In this document: positions 34,473 through 43,207 of the stretch, piece by piece
Layout of the letters: every line of letters starts with the position of its first letter
Position numbering within the stretch: the first letter of the stretch is position 1
Assembly (NCBI GenBank): GCA_014656175.1
Contig: BNBX01000005.1
Coordinates: forward strand, 386,117-450,116
Length of the DNA stretch: 64,000 bases
Direction of reading: 5' to 3'
Origin: Streptomyces werraensis
Lineage (GTDB): Bacteria; Actinomycetota; Actinomycetes; Streptomycetales; Streptomycetaceae
The notes under the pieces: generated by a model
Told to the model about the DNA's origin: nothing
What the model saw: only the letters and a program-made list of their open reading frames with translations
Database searches by the model: none
Program-made: the position numbers and the translations under genes

Positions 34473-35802
34473 GGTGGGAGCGTACGTGACGGCGGTGGGC
34501 GTGGGTCGCGGCCGTGTAGACGTCGGCCGTGGCGGCGGCCGCGGTGTCCCAGCCGAAGGACTGGGCGTGCCGGGCGGCGGCCTCGCCCATGCGGGCGGCG
34601 AGCTCCGGCCGGTCGGCGAAGTCGCGCAGGACGCGCGCGTACGCGGCCGGGTCGTGGCCCTGGATCAGGAAGCCGGTCTCGCCGTCGCGCACGGCGACCG
34701 GGAGGCCGCCGACCGCCGCGGCGAGCACCGGGGTGCCGGACGCCTGCGCCTCTATGGCGACGAGCCCGAACGACTCGCTGTACGACGGCATGACCAGCAC
34801 GGACGCGGCGCGGAACCAGTCCGCGAGCTCCTCCTGCCCGACCGGCGGGTGGAAGTGGACGACGTCGGCGATGCCGAGCCGCGCGGCGAGCTTCTGCAGT
34901 CCCTCCGGCTTGGCGAGACCGCTGCCGCTGGGGCCGCCGACGACGGGCACGCAGACGCGGGAGCGCAGCTCGGGCCGGTCGGCGAGCAGCACGGCGACCG
35001 CGCGCAGCAGCACGTCGGGGGCCTTGAGGGGCTGGATGCGGCCGGCGAAGAGCGGGATCAGCGCGTCCCTCGGCAGGCCCAGGCGGGCGCGGGCGGCGGC
35101 GCGGCCGTCGGCGGGGCGGAAGCGGCCGAGGTTCACGCCGGGGTGGACGACGGCGACCTTGGCGGGGTCGGCGGCGTAGTGGTGGACGAGCTCGCCGGCC
35201 TCCTCGGAGGTGTTGGCGATCAGCCGGTCCGCGGCGGCGACGATCTGGGTCTCGCCGATCACGCGCGCGGCGGGCTCGGGCGTGTCGCCGTCGGCGAGGT
35301 TGGCGTTCTTGACCTTGGCCATGGTGTGCATGGCGTGCACCAGGGGGACGCCCCAGCGCTGGGCGGCCAGCCAGCCGACGTGGCCGGAGAGCCAGTAGTG
35401 GGAGTGGACGAGGTCGTAGTGGCCGGGACGGTGTCCGGCCCAGGCCTGCATCACGCCGTGGGTGAAGGCGCACAGCTGGGCGGGCAGGTCCTCCTTGGCC
35501 AGCCCCTCGTAGGGGCCCGCGTCGACGTGCCGGACGAGGACGCCGGGCGCGAGCTCGACGGCGGGCGGGAGCGCTGCCGTGGTGGCCCGGGTGAAGATCT
35601 CCACCTCGATGTTGATCGCGGCGAGCCGCTGGGCCAGCTCCACGATGTAGACGTTCATGCCTCCTGCGTCGCCGGTGCCGGGCTGGTGCAGCGGTGAGGT
35701 GTGCACGGACAGCATCGCCACGCGTCGTGGCCTGCGGTGCAGCCGCAGCCGCGGCGGTACGGCGGGGGAGCGCCGCCCGAGCCTCGCGATGTACTGGCTC
35801 AC
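34465..35802 (-). CDS. mshA: D-inositol-3-phosphate glycosyltransferase MshA
   Basis: 445 residues, GT4 family. The donor-binding N-terminus ([33 protein letters not shown]), acceptor-side [20 protein letters not shown], and the GT-B nucleotide-sugar motif [17 protein letters not shown] with catalytic Glu. It makes GlcNAc-inositol-phosphate, the first step of mycothiol biosynthesis. GTG 35802 with GAGGAGGAA ahead chosen. The ybjN gene follows with overlap. Confidence 0.95.
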   Translation of the reverse strand: MSQYIARLGRRSPAVPPRLRLHRRPRRVAMLSVHTSPLHQPGTGDAGGMNVYIVELAQRLAAINIEVEIFTRATTAALPPAVELAPGVLVRHVDAGPYEGLAKEDLPAQLCAFTHGVMQAWAGHRPGHYDLVHSHYWLSGHVGWLAAQRWGVPLVHAMHTMAKVKNANLADGDTPEPAARVIGETQIVAAADRLIANTSEEAGELVHHYAADPAKVAVVHPGVNLGRFRPADGRAAARARLGLPRDALIPLFAGRIQPLKAPDVLLRAVAVLLADRPELRSRVCVPVVGGPSGSGLAKPEGLQKLAARLGIADVVHFHPPVGQEELADWFRAASVLVMPSYSESFGLVAIEAQASGTPVLAAAVGGLPVAVRDGETGFLIQGHDPAAYARVLRDFADRPELAARMGEAAARHAQSFGWDTAAAATADVYTAATHAHRRHVRSHHG

Positions 35803-36022
35803 GTGGCGTTCCTCCTCGCTGCGGGCACGGCTGGAAGAGGGCGTACGGCCCTCGCGGACGTCAACATCGGAACGTTGCGTTCCCATTTCCGCGCGGCGCC
35901 GTCGACGGCGGTCTTTACCGAATCATTGCCTTGATTGGCTCAACCGTTCGACCGCGCGGTGCGTGCCCGTGGCGGCGCACGCACCGCGATCCGGGAGCGG
36001 GTACCCCCGTACCCTCGTCCTC

Positions 36023-36844
36023 ATGACACCGCGTCCCGCCTCCGCCCCCGTGGGCACGGTGACGCGCGGCACCACCAACCCCAACCGGCTGCGCCGCATG
36101 GACCGCTGGATCGCGGCCGCGCACGGCGCCGAGCTGCGCCGCGCCGCCGACCCCCTCGCCGTCGACCTCGGCTACGGCGCCGCGCCCTGGACCGCGCTGG
36201 AACTGCTGCACCGGCTGCGCACCGCGGCGCCCCGCACCCGGGTGGCGGGCGTGGAGATCGACCCGGCCCGGGTCGCCTCGGCACGGCCGTACGAGCGGGA
36301 GGGGCTGGTGTTCCTGCGCGGCGGCTTCGAGATCCCGGTCGCGGGCAGCCCGGTCCTGGTCCGCGCGGCGAACGTGCTGCGCCAGTACGACGAGGAAGAG
36401 GTCGCCGGAGTGTGGCGGCGGCTGTGCGCGCGGCTCGCCCCGGCCGACCCGGCAGCCGGCTCGCGCGGCGGACTGCTGGTGGAGGGGACCTGCGACGAGA
36501 TCGGACGCAGGCACGTGTGGGTCGCGCTCGGCCCCGAAGGGCCGCGCACGGTCACCTTCGCGACCCGGCTCGGCTCCCTGGAACGCCCCTCCGACCTGGC
36601 CGAACGGCTCCCCAAGGCGCTCATCCACCGCAACGTCCCCGGTGAGCCGGTGCACGCCTTCCTGCGCGACTTCGACCGCGCCTGGGCCGCCGCCGCGCCC
36701 TACGCCTCGTACGGCGCGCGCCAGCGCTGGATCCGGACCGTGCGGGACCTCACGGCCGACTGGCCGGTGACGGACGGCCCGGCGCGGTGGCGGCAGGGGG
36801 AAGTCACCGTGCGGTGGGGGGCGTTGGCGCCACGCGGCTGGTGA
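36023..36844 (+). CDS. SAM-dependent methyltransferase-like protein
   Basis: 273 residues. A class I Rossmann methyltransferase core: AVDLGYGAAPWTALELLHRL (motif I), TRVAGVEIDPARV (acidic residue after strand 2) and later VLVRAANVLRQYDEEEV. Substrate unknown; conserved next to mshA in actinobacteria as far as I recall. ATG 36023; the frame continues upstream but overlaps the mshA promoter region. Confidence 0.8.
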   Translation: MTPRPASAPVGTVTRGTTNPNRLRRMDRWIAAAHGAELRRAADPLAVDLGYGAAPWTALELLHRLRTAAPRTRVAGVEIDPARVASARPYEREGLVFLRGGFEIPVAGSPVLVRAANVLRQYDEEEVAGVWRRLCARLAPADPAAGSRGGLLVEGTCDEIGRRHVWVALGPEGPRTVTFATRLGSLERPSDLAERLPKALIHRNVPGEPVHAFLRDFDRAWAAAAPYASYGARQRWIRTVRDLTADWPVTDGPARWRQGEVTVRWGALAPRGW

Positions 36845-36850
36845 GACCGG

Positions 36851-36900
36851 CGGAGGCCCTGCCTCCGTGTGCGGCGGCCGGGAACGATCTCCCCCGGCCG
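36851..36900 (+). terminator. Two consecutive hairpins after the methyltransferase gene
   Basis: CGGAGGC/GCCTCCG (36851-36867) and CGGCCGGG/CCCGGCCG (36875-36900). Together they form a plausible terminator. Confidence 0.65.
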
Positions 36901-37049
36901 TTCGTCACATCGACCGGGATGACGGCCGTACAGGGACCAGCGGGGCGGAAGGGGTGTTGTCCACACCCCCTGTCGTTTCGCGCGCATTGATGGCAGCATC
37001 CCCCCGGAAGCGAAAAGTTACTGACGATTAACCAGGCGGGGGTGCACGC

Positions 37050-38141
37050 ATGGGGGCAGGCAAGCGCGGAGTGCTGACGGCGGCCGTGACCGTGGTCTGC
37101 GCGGTCACCGTACTGGCCGTGCCCGGTACGGCGTTCGCGGCGCCCACTCCCCCGCCCGGCCCGGGCACGACGGCCAGCGTCACCGTGGTCACCAGCGACG
37201 TGGAGCTCGAGGCCGTCCGCAAGAAGCTCGACACGCTCTACCGCGCGGCGGCCAAGGCCACCGACGAGTACAACGCGGCCGAGGAGAAGGCCCGGCAGCA
37301 GACCGCGCAGGTCGTGCGGCTGGCGAAGAAGATCGTCGAGGGCCGGGAGAAGCTGGACGATCTCAAGGACCGCGCGGGCGCCGCGGCGGCCGCGCAGTAC
37401 CGGGGCGGCGGGCTTCCGCCGGAGGCGCGCCTGGTGCTCAGCGACGACCCGCAGGAGTTCCTCGACGGCGCCGGGCGGGTCCGCCAGGAGCAGCACGCGA
37501 CCAAGGGCCTGCTCGGGGAAATGACCCGCACCCAGCAGGACTTGGAGGAGTACGCCGAGGACGCCCGGGAGCAGATGCGGGAGCTGGAGGCGGGCCGCAA
37601 GGTCAAGGCCGCGGCGCAGAAGCGGATCGAGAGACAGATCGAGGCGGCCGAGAAGCTGGAGGCCGAGCTCGAGCAGGAGGAGAAGGAGCGGCTGGCCCGG
37701 CTGGAGCAGCAGGCCGCCGCCCGTGCCCAGGCCACCTGGCTGAGCTCGGGAGTGCTCGACGAGCTCACCTCCAAGGCGACCGCGCAGGGCCGCAAGGCCG
37801 TGGCGTACGCCACGGCGCAGATCGGCAAGCCCTACCAGTGGGGCGCCGAGGGTCCGAACACGTTCGACTGCTCCGGGCTCACCTCACAGGCGTGGCTGGC
37901 CGCCGGGAAGACCATCCCGCGTACGTCGCAGATGCAGTGGCAGCACCTGAAGCGCGTCGACGTCAAGGACATGCGGCCCGGCGACCTCATCATCTACTGG
38001 GCCGACGCCAGCCACGTCGGGATGTACGTGGGCGACGGCGTCATGGTCCACGCGCCCCGTCCCGGCCGGACGGTGACGCTCGCCGGGGCCGGTTCGATGC
38101 CGATCCTGGGCGTCGTACGGCCCGATCCGGCCGCCGGGTGA
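37050..38141 (+). CDS. Secreted NlpC/P60 peptidoglycan endopeptidase
   Basis: 363 residues. Signal peptide to AFAAP (about residue 32), a long coiled-coil (residues ~45-245, rich in EKARQQTAQVVRLAKK-type heptads), and a C-terminal NlpC/P60 domain with the catalytic Cys in FDCSGLTSQ (near 274) and His in DASHVGMYVG (near 322). It should cut the D-Glu-DAP bond in wall stem peptides; the coiled-coil may mask the active site as in RipA/FtsX-controlled hydrolases. It is monocistronic. Confidence 0.9.
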   Translation: MGAGKRGVLTAAVTVVCAVTVLAVPGTAFAAPTPPPGPGTTASVTVVTSDVELEAVRKKLDTLYRAAAKATDEYNAAEEKARQQTAQVVRLAKKIVEGREKLDDLKDRAGAAAAAQYRGGGLPPEARLVLSDDPQEFLDGAGRVRQEQHATKGLLGEMTRTQQDLEEYAEDAREQMRELEAGRKVKAAAQKRIERQIEAAEKLEAELEQEEKERLARLEQQAAARAQATWLSSGVLDELTSKATAQGRKAVAYATAQIGKPYQWGAEGPNTFDCSGLTSQAWLAAGKTIPRTSQMQWQHLKRVDVKDMRPGDLIIYWADASHVGMYVGDGVMVHAPRPGRTVTLAGAGSMPILGVVRPDPAAG

Positions 38142-38488
38142 CGCCCTGAGCGACGTCCGGAGGCGGTGCCCCGCGGCCCCAACGGCCCGGTGACACGGGC
38201 CACGTGACCCATCGCACGTGGATCTCGTGGCCAACGCGCCGTCGACGTGACGTTCGTCATCCCCACAGCATCTCCGGCCTGTCCAACTGCGGTAGCAAAC
38301 GCGGCATATGACAGCGGCCGTTGGCCGGGCGGCGTGGCTCACACCATTCCGCTGCGGCGCGGTCACCCGCTATGGTCCCCGTTCGAAGGGGCATCCCCTG
38401 CCCGCTCACGTCCGACGCACGCGGGGGGACAGGGCCGAGATCCGTCGCCCCCGCCATGCCCTCGGGGGGAGGGAAGGAACCCGGAACA
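38142..38488. other. 347-bp gap with two hairpins
   Basis: GGCCCG/CGGGCC (38184-38201) and CCACGTG-N8-CACGTGG (38200-38221) overlap at their edges and may terminate the NlpC/P60 transcript. The rest should be the promoter of the phosphatase gene. No gene seen. Confidence 0.5.
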
Positions 38489-39832
38489 ATGCCCGCACCC
38501 GTACCGCGGCAGAGAGCGATCCCGGCCGCGGAAGGTGGTCAGGGAACGGTCGCCGCACCGAACGAGTCCGCACAGGAGCTGCCCGAGAACCGGACGGCGG
38601 CCGCCGACGCGGCCACCCCGTCCGGCACCGAACCGGCGAAGACCACGACCACCACCACACCCGCACAGCTCACGCTGCTGCTCATCGAGAACGACCCGGG
38701 CGGCACGCCGATCGTGCCCGACCTGCTCGACCAGGCCGGGCGGCCGATTCGCATCCGCACGGCCCGCAACCTCACCGAGGCCGAGCGGCTGCTGACGGAC
38801 GACGTCCACTGCATCCTGCTGGACCTGGCGCTGCCCGCGCCCGGCCGGGCGGACGACGGCGACGAGCTGGCCGTCCTCCGGCACGTCCTGGAGCTGGCGC
38901 CCCGGCACGCCGTCCTCGCCCTCACCGGCGCCGACGACACCGAGCGCGGCGCCGAGGCCGTACGGGTCGGCGCGCAGGACTACCTGGTCCGCGACGAGCT
39001 GGACGGACGGCTGCTGAGCCGCGCCATCCGCTACGCGGTGGAGCGCAAGCGGTCCGACTCCGCGGAGCGGCGCCTCGCCGAGGGCCGGCTGCGCGCCCAG
39101 GAGAACCGCCGGCTCGAGCGCGGCCTGCTGCCGACGCCGCTGCTGGACGGCTCCCCGCTGCGGTTCGCCGCCCGCTACCGGCCCGGCCGCTCCCGCGCCC
39201 TGCTCGGCGGCGACTTCTACGACGTGGTCCGCACGCCCGACGGGACCGTGCACGCCATGATCGGCGACGTCTGCGGGCACGGCCCGGACGAGGCGGCGCT
39301 GGGCGTGGAGCTGCGCATCGCCTGGCGGGCGCTGACCCTGGCCGGGCTGTGCGGGGACCAGCTGCTGAGCACACTGCAGCAGGTGCTGGAGCACGAGCGT
39401 CCGGACGACGAGATCTTCGCGACGCTGTGCACGGTGGACATCGCACCGGACGGCCGCCGGGCGGGCCTGTGCCTGGCCGGCCACCCGTCGCCGCTGCTGG
39501 CCCGCCCCGGCATGCCCGCACGGCTGCTGCCGTACGACAACAACGGCCCCGCCCTCGGGCTGCTGCCGGGCGCCCGCTGGCCGCGGATGCAGGTGGAGCT
39601 GGGCGCCGAGTGGAGCCTGATGCTCTACACCGACGGTCTGATCGAGGGCCGGGTCGGCGACACCGGGGAGCGGCTGGGCCAGGACGGCATGGTCGAACTG
39701 ATCCGCCGCAGGCTCTCCGAGGGGTTGCGCGGGGAGGAGTTGCTGCGGACGGCGGTCAATGAGGTCCGCGACCTCAACGGTGGGGAGCTGACGGACGACG
39801 TCGCGGTTCTGTTGCTGGACCGGACGCGCTGA
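38489..39832 (+). CDS. Response-regulator receiver + SpoIIE-type PP2C phosphatase
   Basis: About 447 residues. After a Thr-rich leader, a receiver domain (LTLLLIENDPGGTPIVPDLL; acceptor Asp in CILLDLALP; Thr/Lys-side residues less certain) occupies residues ~60-180, followed by a short helical linker and a SpoIIE PP2C domain with GGDFYDVV, IGDVCGHGPDEA and ELTDDVAVLLL. The latter supplies metal-binding Asp residues. Such proteins dephosphorylate anti-anti-sigma factors in stress and developmental sigma cascades. ATG 38489 preferred; 38456 is possible. Confidence 0.85.
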   Translation: MPAPVPRQRAIPAAEGGQGTVAAPNESAQELPENRTAAADAATPSGTEPAKTTTTTTPAQLTLLLIENDPGGTPIVPDLLDQAGRPIRIRTARNLTEAERLLTDDVHCILLDLALPAPGRADDGDELAVLRHVLELAPRHAVLALTGADDTERGAEAVRVGAQDYLVRDELDGRLLSRAIRYAVERKRSDSAERRLAEGRLRAQENRRLERGLLPTPLLDGSPLRFAARYRPGRSRALLGGDFYDVVRTPDGTVHAMIGDVCGHGPDEAALGVELRIAWRALTLAGLCGDQLLSTLQQVLEHERPDDEIFATLCTVDIAPDGRRAGLCLAGHPSPLLARPGMPARLLPYDNNGPALGLLPGARWPRMQVELGAEWSLMLYTDGLIEGRVGDTGERLGQDGMVELIRRRLSEGLRGEELLRTAVNEVRDLNGGELTDDVAVLLLDRTR

Positions 39833-39881
39833 TCGGCTGGGGTTCGGGGGCGACTGCGGGCCGTCCGTGGCCGTTCGCGCG

Positions 39882-39938
39882 GTTCCCCGCGCCCCTGAGG
39901 GCGCTGCGGTGACCGCGCCTCGAAGAGGCGCGGGGAAC
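39882..39938. terminator. Long hairpin of the streptomycete intergenic repeat type
   Basis: Perfect 12-bp arms GTTCCCCGCGCC and GGCGCGGGGAAC with a 33-nt middle that can fold further (CGCCTC/GAGGCG). The GCGGGGAACTGC sequence next to it is a widely dispersed Streptomyces intergenic element as I know it. It separates the convergent phosphatase and DUF2516 genes. Confidence 0.65.
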
Positions 39939-40022
39939 TGCACGAGAAACCACGACGCGCCCGCGGTCACGGCTCAGGGGCGGGATGCCCCGGTCTCCGG
40001 GACCCGGCGGGCCGGGTCCCGG

Positions 40023-40355
40023 TCAGCGGCCGCCGTTGTACGGGCCGTACGGGCCGTCGCTGCTGGAGCCCCTGCGGGCTCGGCCGCCGCCGGGGAGCGA
40101 CCTCAGGGCCGGACGGACGTCGACCATGTACACGATCGTCGCGATCAGGCCGATGATCGGCAGGAACGACAGGATGTTGAAGATCAGGTTCACCACGAAG
40201 GCGAGACCCAGGATGATCAGCCAGAACGGCTTGGTCTTCTTGTCCGCGGCCCGGTAGGCGTCCTCGCGGCGCGTGGCGGCGTCGATCAGCGCGAAGCCGC
40301 TGAACACGATCAGAGCCATGCTCAGCAGCCACAAGAAGTTAGTGAAGCCCTGCAT
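40023..40355 (-). CDS. DUF2516 family membrane protein
   Basis: 110 residues with two membrane helices (FLWLLSMALIVFSGFALIDA and FWLIILGLAFVVNLIFNILS, running into IIGLIATIVYMVDVRP) and a basic, Gly-rich tail. It matches the DUF2516 family, found next to hbhA in mycobacteria (Rv0476). ATG 40355 chosen; no strong ribosome site. Confidence 0.78.
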   Translation of the reverse strand: MQGFTNFLWLLSMALIVFSGFALIDAATRREDAYRAADKKTKPFWLIILGLAFVVNLIFNILSFLPIIGLIATIVYMVDVRPALRSLPGGGRARRGSSSDGPYGPYNGGR

Positions 40356-40482
40356 CAGCACTACGTCCACCACCCGTAATCGGCTCGTCCACCGCGCCGT
40401 CGTCCTTGCCGCGCCGCCGACGGGCGCCACGTCGTCTTCCCGCCGTCACCGTACCCGCATCCGCCGGTCGGCTACCCGGTGA

Positions 40483-40515
40483 ACGGGCCGGGCACCGCGT
40501 AAGTGCCCGGCCCGT
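40483..40515 (-). terminator. Terminator between the HbhA-like and DUF2516 genes
   Basis: 13-bp perfect stem ACGGGCCGGGCAC / GTGCCCGGCCCGT with a 7-nt loop, just after the HbhA-like stop. Confidence 0.83.
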
Positions 40516-40551
40516 GCCGTTCCGTCCCGCTTCAGCGGGGTGCGACGCCGC

Positions 40552-41196
40552 TCACTTCGCGGGCGGCGTCGTCTTCTTCGCCGTGGCCTTGCGGGCCGCC
40601 GGCGCCTTCTTCGGGGGCATGGGCTTCTGCGCGGCGGCCTCGGCAGGCTTGGCGTCCGCCGGCTTCACCTGCGCCTGCTTCGCCTCGGCCGGCGTCTCGG
40701 CCGTCCTGGCCTCGGCCGGGCCGGCCGACGGCTTCGGCTCGGCCGGCGGCTCGACGGCCACCGCGATGTCCTCGATGCTTTCGGCGGCCTCGCCGCGCCA
40801 GGTCTTCACGGCCTGCTCACCGTGCTCGGCGAGCTTCTCGTAGGTCTCGCGGGCCTTGACCGCGTACTCGGCGGCGACGCCCACGCTGCGCAGCGCCAGG
40901 TCCTGGGCGGTCTCGCCGAGCTTCTTCAGGTCGGTGTCGATCGTCCCGAACAGCTCGTTGGCCTTGGCCTGCAGGGTCTCCTGCGTCTCCCGGACCCGGA
41001 CGGTCACCCGCTCCTGGACGGCCTTGGGGTCGGTGTTGCGCACGGCGTCGATGCGGGCCGGGGCCTCGGTGCGCAGCTGCTCCACCAGGGCCGGCACCTT
41101 CTTGGCCTGCTGCAGCGCCAGATCGGCGGTGCCGGCGGCGAAGTAGAGCGGCTTGGGGTCGCTGAAGGTCTTGCGCAGGTCGTCGGTGATGGCCAT
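40552..41196 (-). CDS. HbhA-like helical protein with Lys/Ala/Pro-rich tail
   Basis: 214 residues. A helical N-terminal two thirds (ADLALQQAKKVPALVEQLRT, VRVRETQETLQAKANELFGT) resembling heparin-binding haemagglutinin, followed by an Ala/Pro/Lys-rich tail ending PPKKAPAARKATAKKTTPPA. In mycobacteria HbhA binds host sulphated glycans; in a saprophyte a wall or lipid-associated role is more likely. Flanked by DUF2516 and an XRE regulator in the same order as mycobacterial Rv0476-Rv0475-Rv0474. Confidence 0.78.
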   Translation of the reverse strand: MAITDDLRKTFSDPKPLYFAAGTADLALQQAKKVPALVEQLRTEAPARIDAVRNTDPKAVQERVTVRVRETQETLQAKANELFGTIDTDLKKLGETAQDLALRSVGVAAEYAVKARETYEKLAEHGEQAVKTWRGEAAESIEDIAVAVEPPAEPKPSAGPAEARTAETPAEAKQAQVKPADAKPAEAAAQKPMPPKKAPAARKATAKKTTPPAK

Positions 41197-41273
41197 GGTG
41201 ATGGTCCTCCCGGATGTCGTGTTCGGCTGAGGGTCTGTGTGGTCCGTGGCGGGCGTCCGGAGCCCTGGCCGGC

Positions 41274-41765
41274 TCAGCCGGCCGTCCGCCGCGGACCGTT
41301 GTCGTCGCCGCCGGCCTCGTGGCCGGGGCGCTCGGCGGGTCTGCCGCTCTTGCTGGTGGAGCCCTCCGTACCCGGTCCGGGCCCGACGGGATCCACCTCA
41401 CCGTCCTCGGTGCCCCCGAATCCGTTCTCCTTGCGGAAGGACTCGTAGATCTGGAGGAGCACCTGCTTCTGGCGCTCGTTCAGCGTGGGGTCGGCGAGGA
41501 TCACGGCGCGCGTCTCGACCTCGTCCCGGTCGCGCTCGGCGTCGAGGATCCCGGCGCGGACGTACAGCGTCTCGGCGGAGATGCGCAGCGCCTTGGCGAC
41601 CTGCTGGAGCACCTCCGCGCTGGGCTTGCGCAGCCCGCGCTCGATCTGGCTCAGGTACGGATTGGACACCCCGGCGGCATCGGCGAGCTGCCGCAGCGAC
41701 AACTGCGCGTTGCGCCGCTGCTCGCGCAGGTACTCACCGAGTCCGCCGACGTTCAGGGATGCCAT
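41274..41765 (-). CDS. XRE-family helix-turn-helix regulator
   Basis: 163 residues. An HTH_3 domain at residues 8-62 (LREQRRNAQLSLRQLADAAG, NPYLSQIERGLRKPSAEVLQ) is followed by a helical middle and a disordered Pro/Gly-rich tail. ATG 41765 chosen. It corresponds in order to Rv0474 in mycobacteria. A TTGCAAGC/GCTTGCAA palindrome 30 bp upstream suggests autoregulation. The HbhA-like gene follows 77 bp downstream. Confidence 0.87.
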   Translation of the reverse strand: MASLNVGGLGEYLREQRRNAQLSLRQLADAAGVSNPYLSQIERGLRKPSAEVLQQVAKALRISAETLYVRAGILDAERDRDEVETRAVILADPTLNERQKQVLLQIYESFRKENGFGGTEDGEVDPVGPGPGTEGSTSKSGRPAERPGHEAGGDDNGPRRTAG

Positions 41766-41794
41766 ACCCCCACCATGACGCACCCCGCTAACAA

Positions 41795-41815
41795 TTGCAA
41801 GCAACCCGCTTGCAA
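41795..41815. promoter_or_regulatory. TTGCAAGC-N5-GCTTGCAA palindrome
   Basis: 8-bp perfect arms directly upstream of the XRE gene; likely its operator. A second 10-bp palindrome GCGCTAGCGC follows at 41820-41829. Confidence 0.65.
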
Positions 41816-42057
41816 GAGTGCGCTAGCGCTCGGGGTGCCCTCCGCCGACCAGGCTCGCCCCCTGTCCGAACCGGCCGCCCACGGGGTGTGCGCGAGGCCG
41901 GCCCTGTGGTCCCCTCTCCTCACACCGACGGCGAACCGGACGGCATCCGCACCGGATGCATCCGGGGTGCCGGACCATCCGCTGTTGACCTTCACCCTGG
42001 GGCAGCGCCCAGCATCGACGGTGCCGGGCGACGGGCCCGGTACGAGGAGGGACACGC

Positions 42058-43134
42058 ATGGAGCTGCTGACCATCGGGGCGTTCGCGAAGGCGTCACGGC
42101 TGTCGCCCAAGGCGCTGCGACTGTACGACGAGCTCGGTCTGCTGACTCCCGCCCGCGTGGACCCGGACACCGGCTACCGCCGTTACGCACCCGAGCAGCT
42201 GGAGCGGGCACGGCTGGTCGCCTGGCTCCGGCGGCTGGGCATGCCGCTCGCCCGCATCCGGCAGGTGTGCGCCATGGACCCGGGCGAGGCGGCCGGCGAG
42301 ATCCGCGCGTACTGGGCGCGGGTCGAGGCCGACACGGCCGCGCGGCGGGACCTGGCGGCCTTCCTCGTCGACCATCTGACCGGGAAGGACCCCGCCATGT
42401 CCCGCACCACCGCACCTCTCGCGCTCCGCTACGCCGCCCTGTCCGACACCGGCCGGGTCCGCGCGAGCAACCAGGACACCGCCTACGCGGGCTCCCGCCT
42501 GCTCGCCGTCGCCGACGGCTACGGCAGTGGGGGCGCCCTCGCCGGCGCGGCCGCCGTCGACGCCCTGCGAAGCCTCGAGTCGGAGACCGTCCCGGCGGGC
42601 GACCTGCTGGGCGCCCTGGAGGACGCCCTCGGGCGGGCCGAACAGGCCGTGCACGGCGTCGCCTCACCCGGTGACGACGGCGCCGACGCCGGCACCACGC
42701 TCACCGCGATGCTGTGGACGGGCTCACAGCTCGCCCTCGTCCACATCGGGGACTCCCGCGTCCATCTCCTGCGCGACGGCGAGCTGTTCCGGATCACCCA
42801 CGACCACACGGTGGTGCAGTCGCTGATCGACGAGGGGCGCCTCACCCCCGAGGAGGCCGCCTCGCACCCGCAGCGGTCCCTGCTGATGCGCGCTCTGGGC
42901 CGGGGCGCCGACTCCACGCCCGATCTGCGGCTGCACGACGCCCGCGCCGGCGACCGCTACCTCCTCTGCTCGGACGGACTGTCCACGGTCGTGCCCGCAG
43001 GGGACATCCACCGCGTGCTCGCGGACACGCCCGAGCCCGAGGCGGCCGTCCGTGAACTCGTGGACCTGGCCAACGCGTCAGGCGGTCCGGACAACGTGAG
43101 CTGCGTGGTCGCGGACGTGGTGGCACAGGCGTAG
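42058..43134 (+). CDS. MerR HTH fused to a PP2C-type Ser/Thr phosphatase domain
   Basis: 358 residues. The N-terminal MerR winged helix covers about residues 1-75 (LLTIGAFAKASRLSPKALRL, DPDTGYRRYAPEQLERARLV), then a helical linker. From about residue 120 a PP2C domain has metal-binding motifs VADGYGSGGALAGAAA, VHIGDSRVHLL, LCSDGLSTVV and SGGPDNVSCVV. DNA binding and dephosphorylation in one chain is unusual. GAGGAGGGA lies 6 nt before the ATG. The MerR domain lacks an obvious metal-binding Cys set. Confidence 0.88.
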   Translation: MELLTIGAFAKASRLSPKALRLYDELGLLTPARVDPDTGYRRYAPEQLERARLVAWLRRLGMPLARIRQVCAMDPGEAAGEIRAYWARVEADTAARRDLAAFLVDHLTGKDPAMSRTTAPLALRYAALSDTGRVRASNQDTAYAGSRLLAVADGYGSGGALAGAAAVDALRSLESETVPAGDLLGALEDALGRAEQAVHGVASPGDDGADAGTTLTAMLWTGSQLALVHIGDSRVHLLRDGELFRITHDHTVVQSLIDEGRLTPEEAASHPQRSLLMRALGRGADSTPDLRLHDARAGDRYLLCSDGLSTVVPAGDIHRVLADTPEPEAAVRELVDLANASGGPDNVSCVVADVVAQA

Positions 43135-43207
43135 GCGTTCCGGCCACCCGTCGGCGGGATCGGCGCGAACCCCCGCCCGCCCGGTCCCGCGTCCGGCACG
43201 ATGAGGC

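Noticed and set aside
36903..37049. A ydaO-type c-di-AMP riboswitch before the NlpC/P60 gene
   Set aside because: Such switches are known before wall hydrolase genes in actinobacteria, but I could not find their conserved helices in this 150-bp leader. A covariance search would decide it.
39882..39938. An attachment site or CRISPR-like repeat
   Set aside because: It is a single hairpin between convergent genes, with the GGCGCGGGGAAC signature of dispersed streptomycete intergenic repeats. No integrase or repeat array is present.
41795..41815. A Nur box (TTGCAA-N5-TTGCAA)
   Set aside because: The half-sites are present but 9 bp apart rather than 5, and the full element is better read as TTGCAAGC-N5-GCTTGCAA. 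It probably belongs to the XRE gene.
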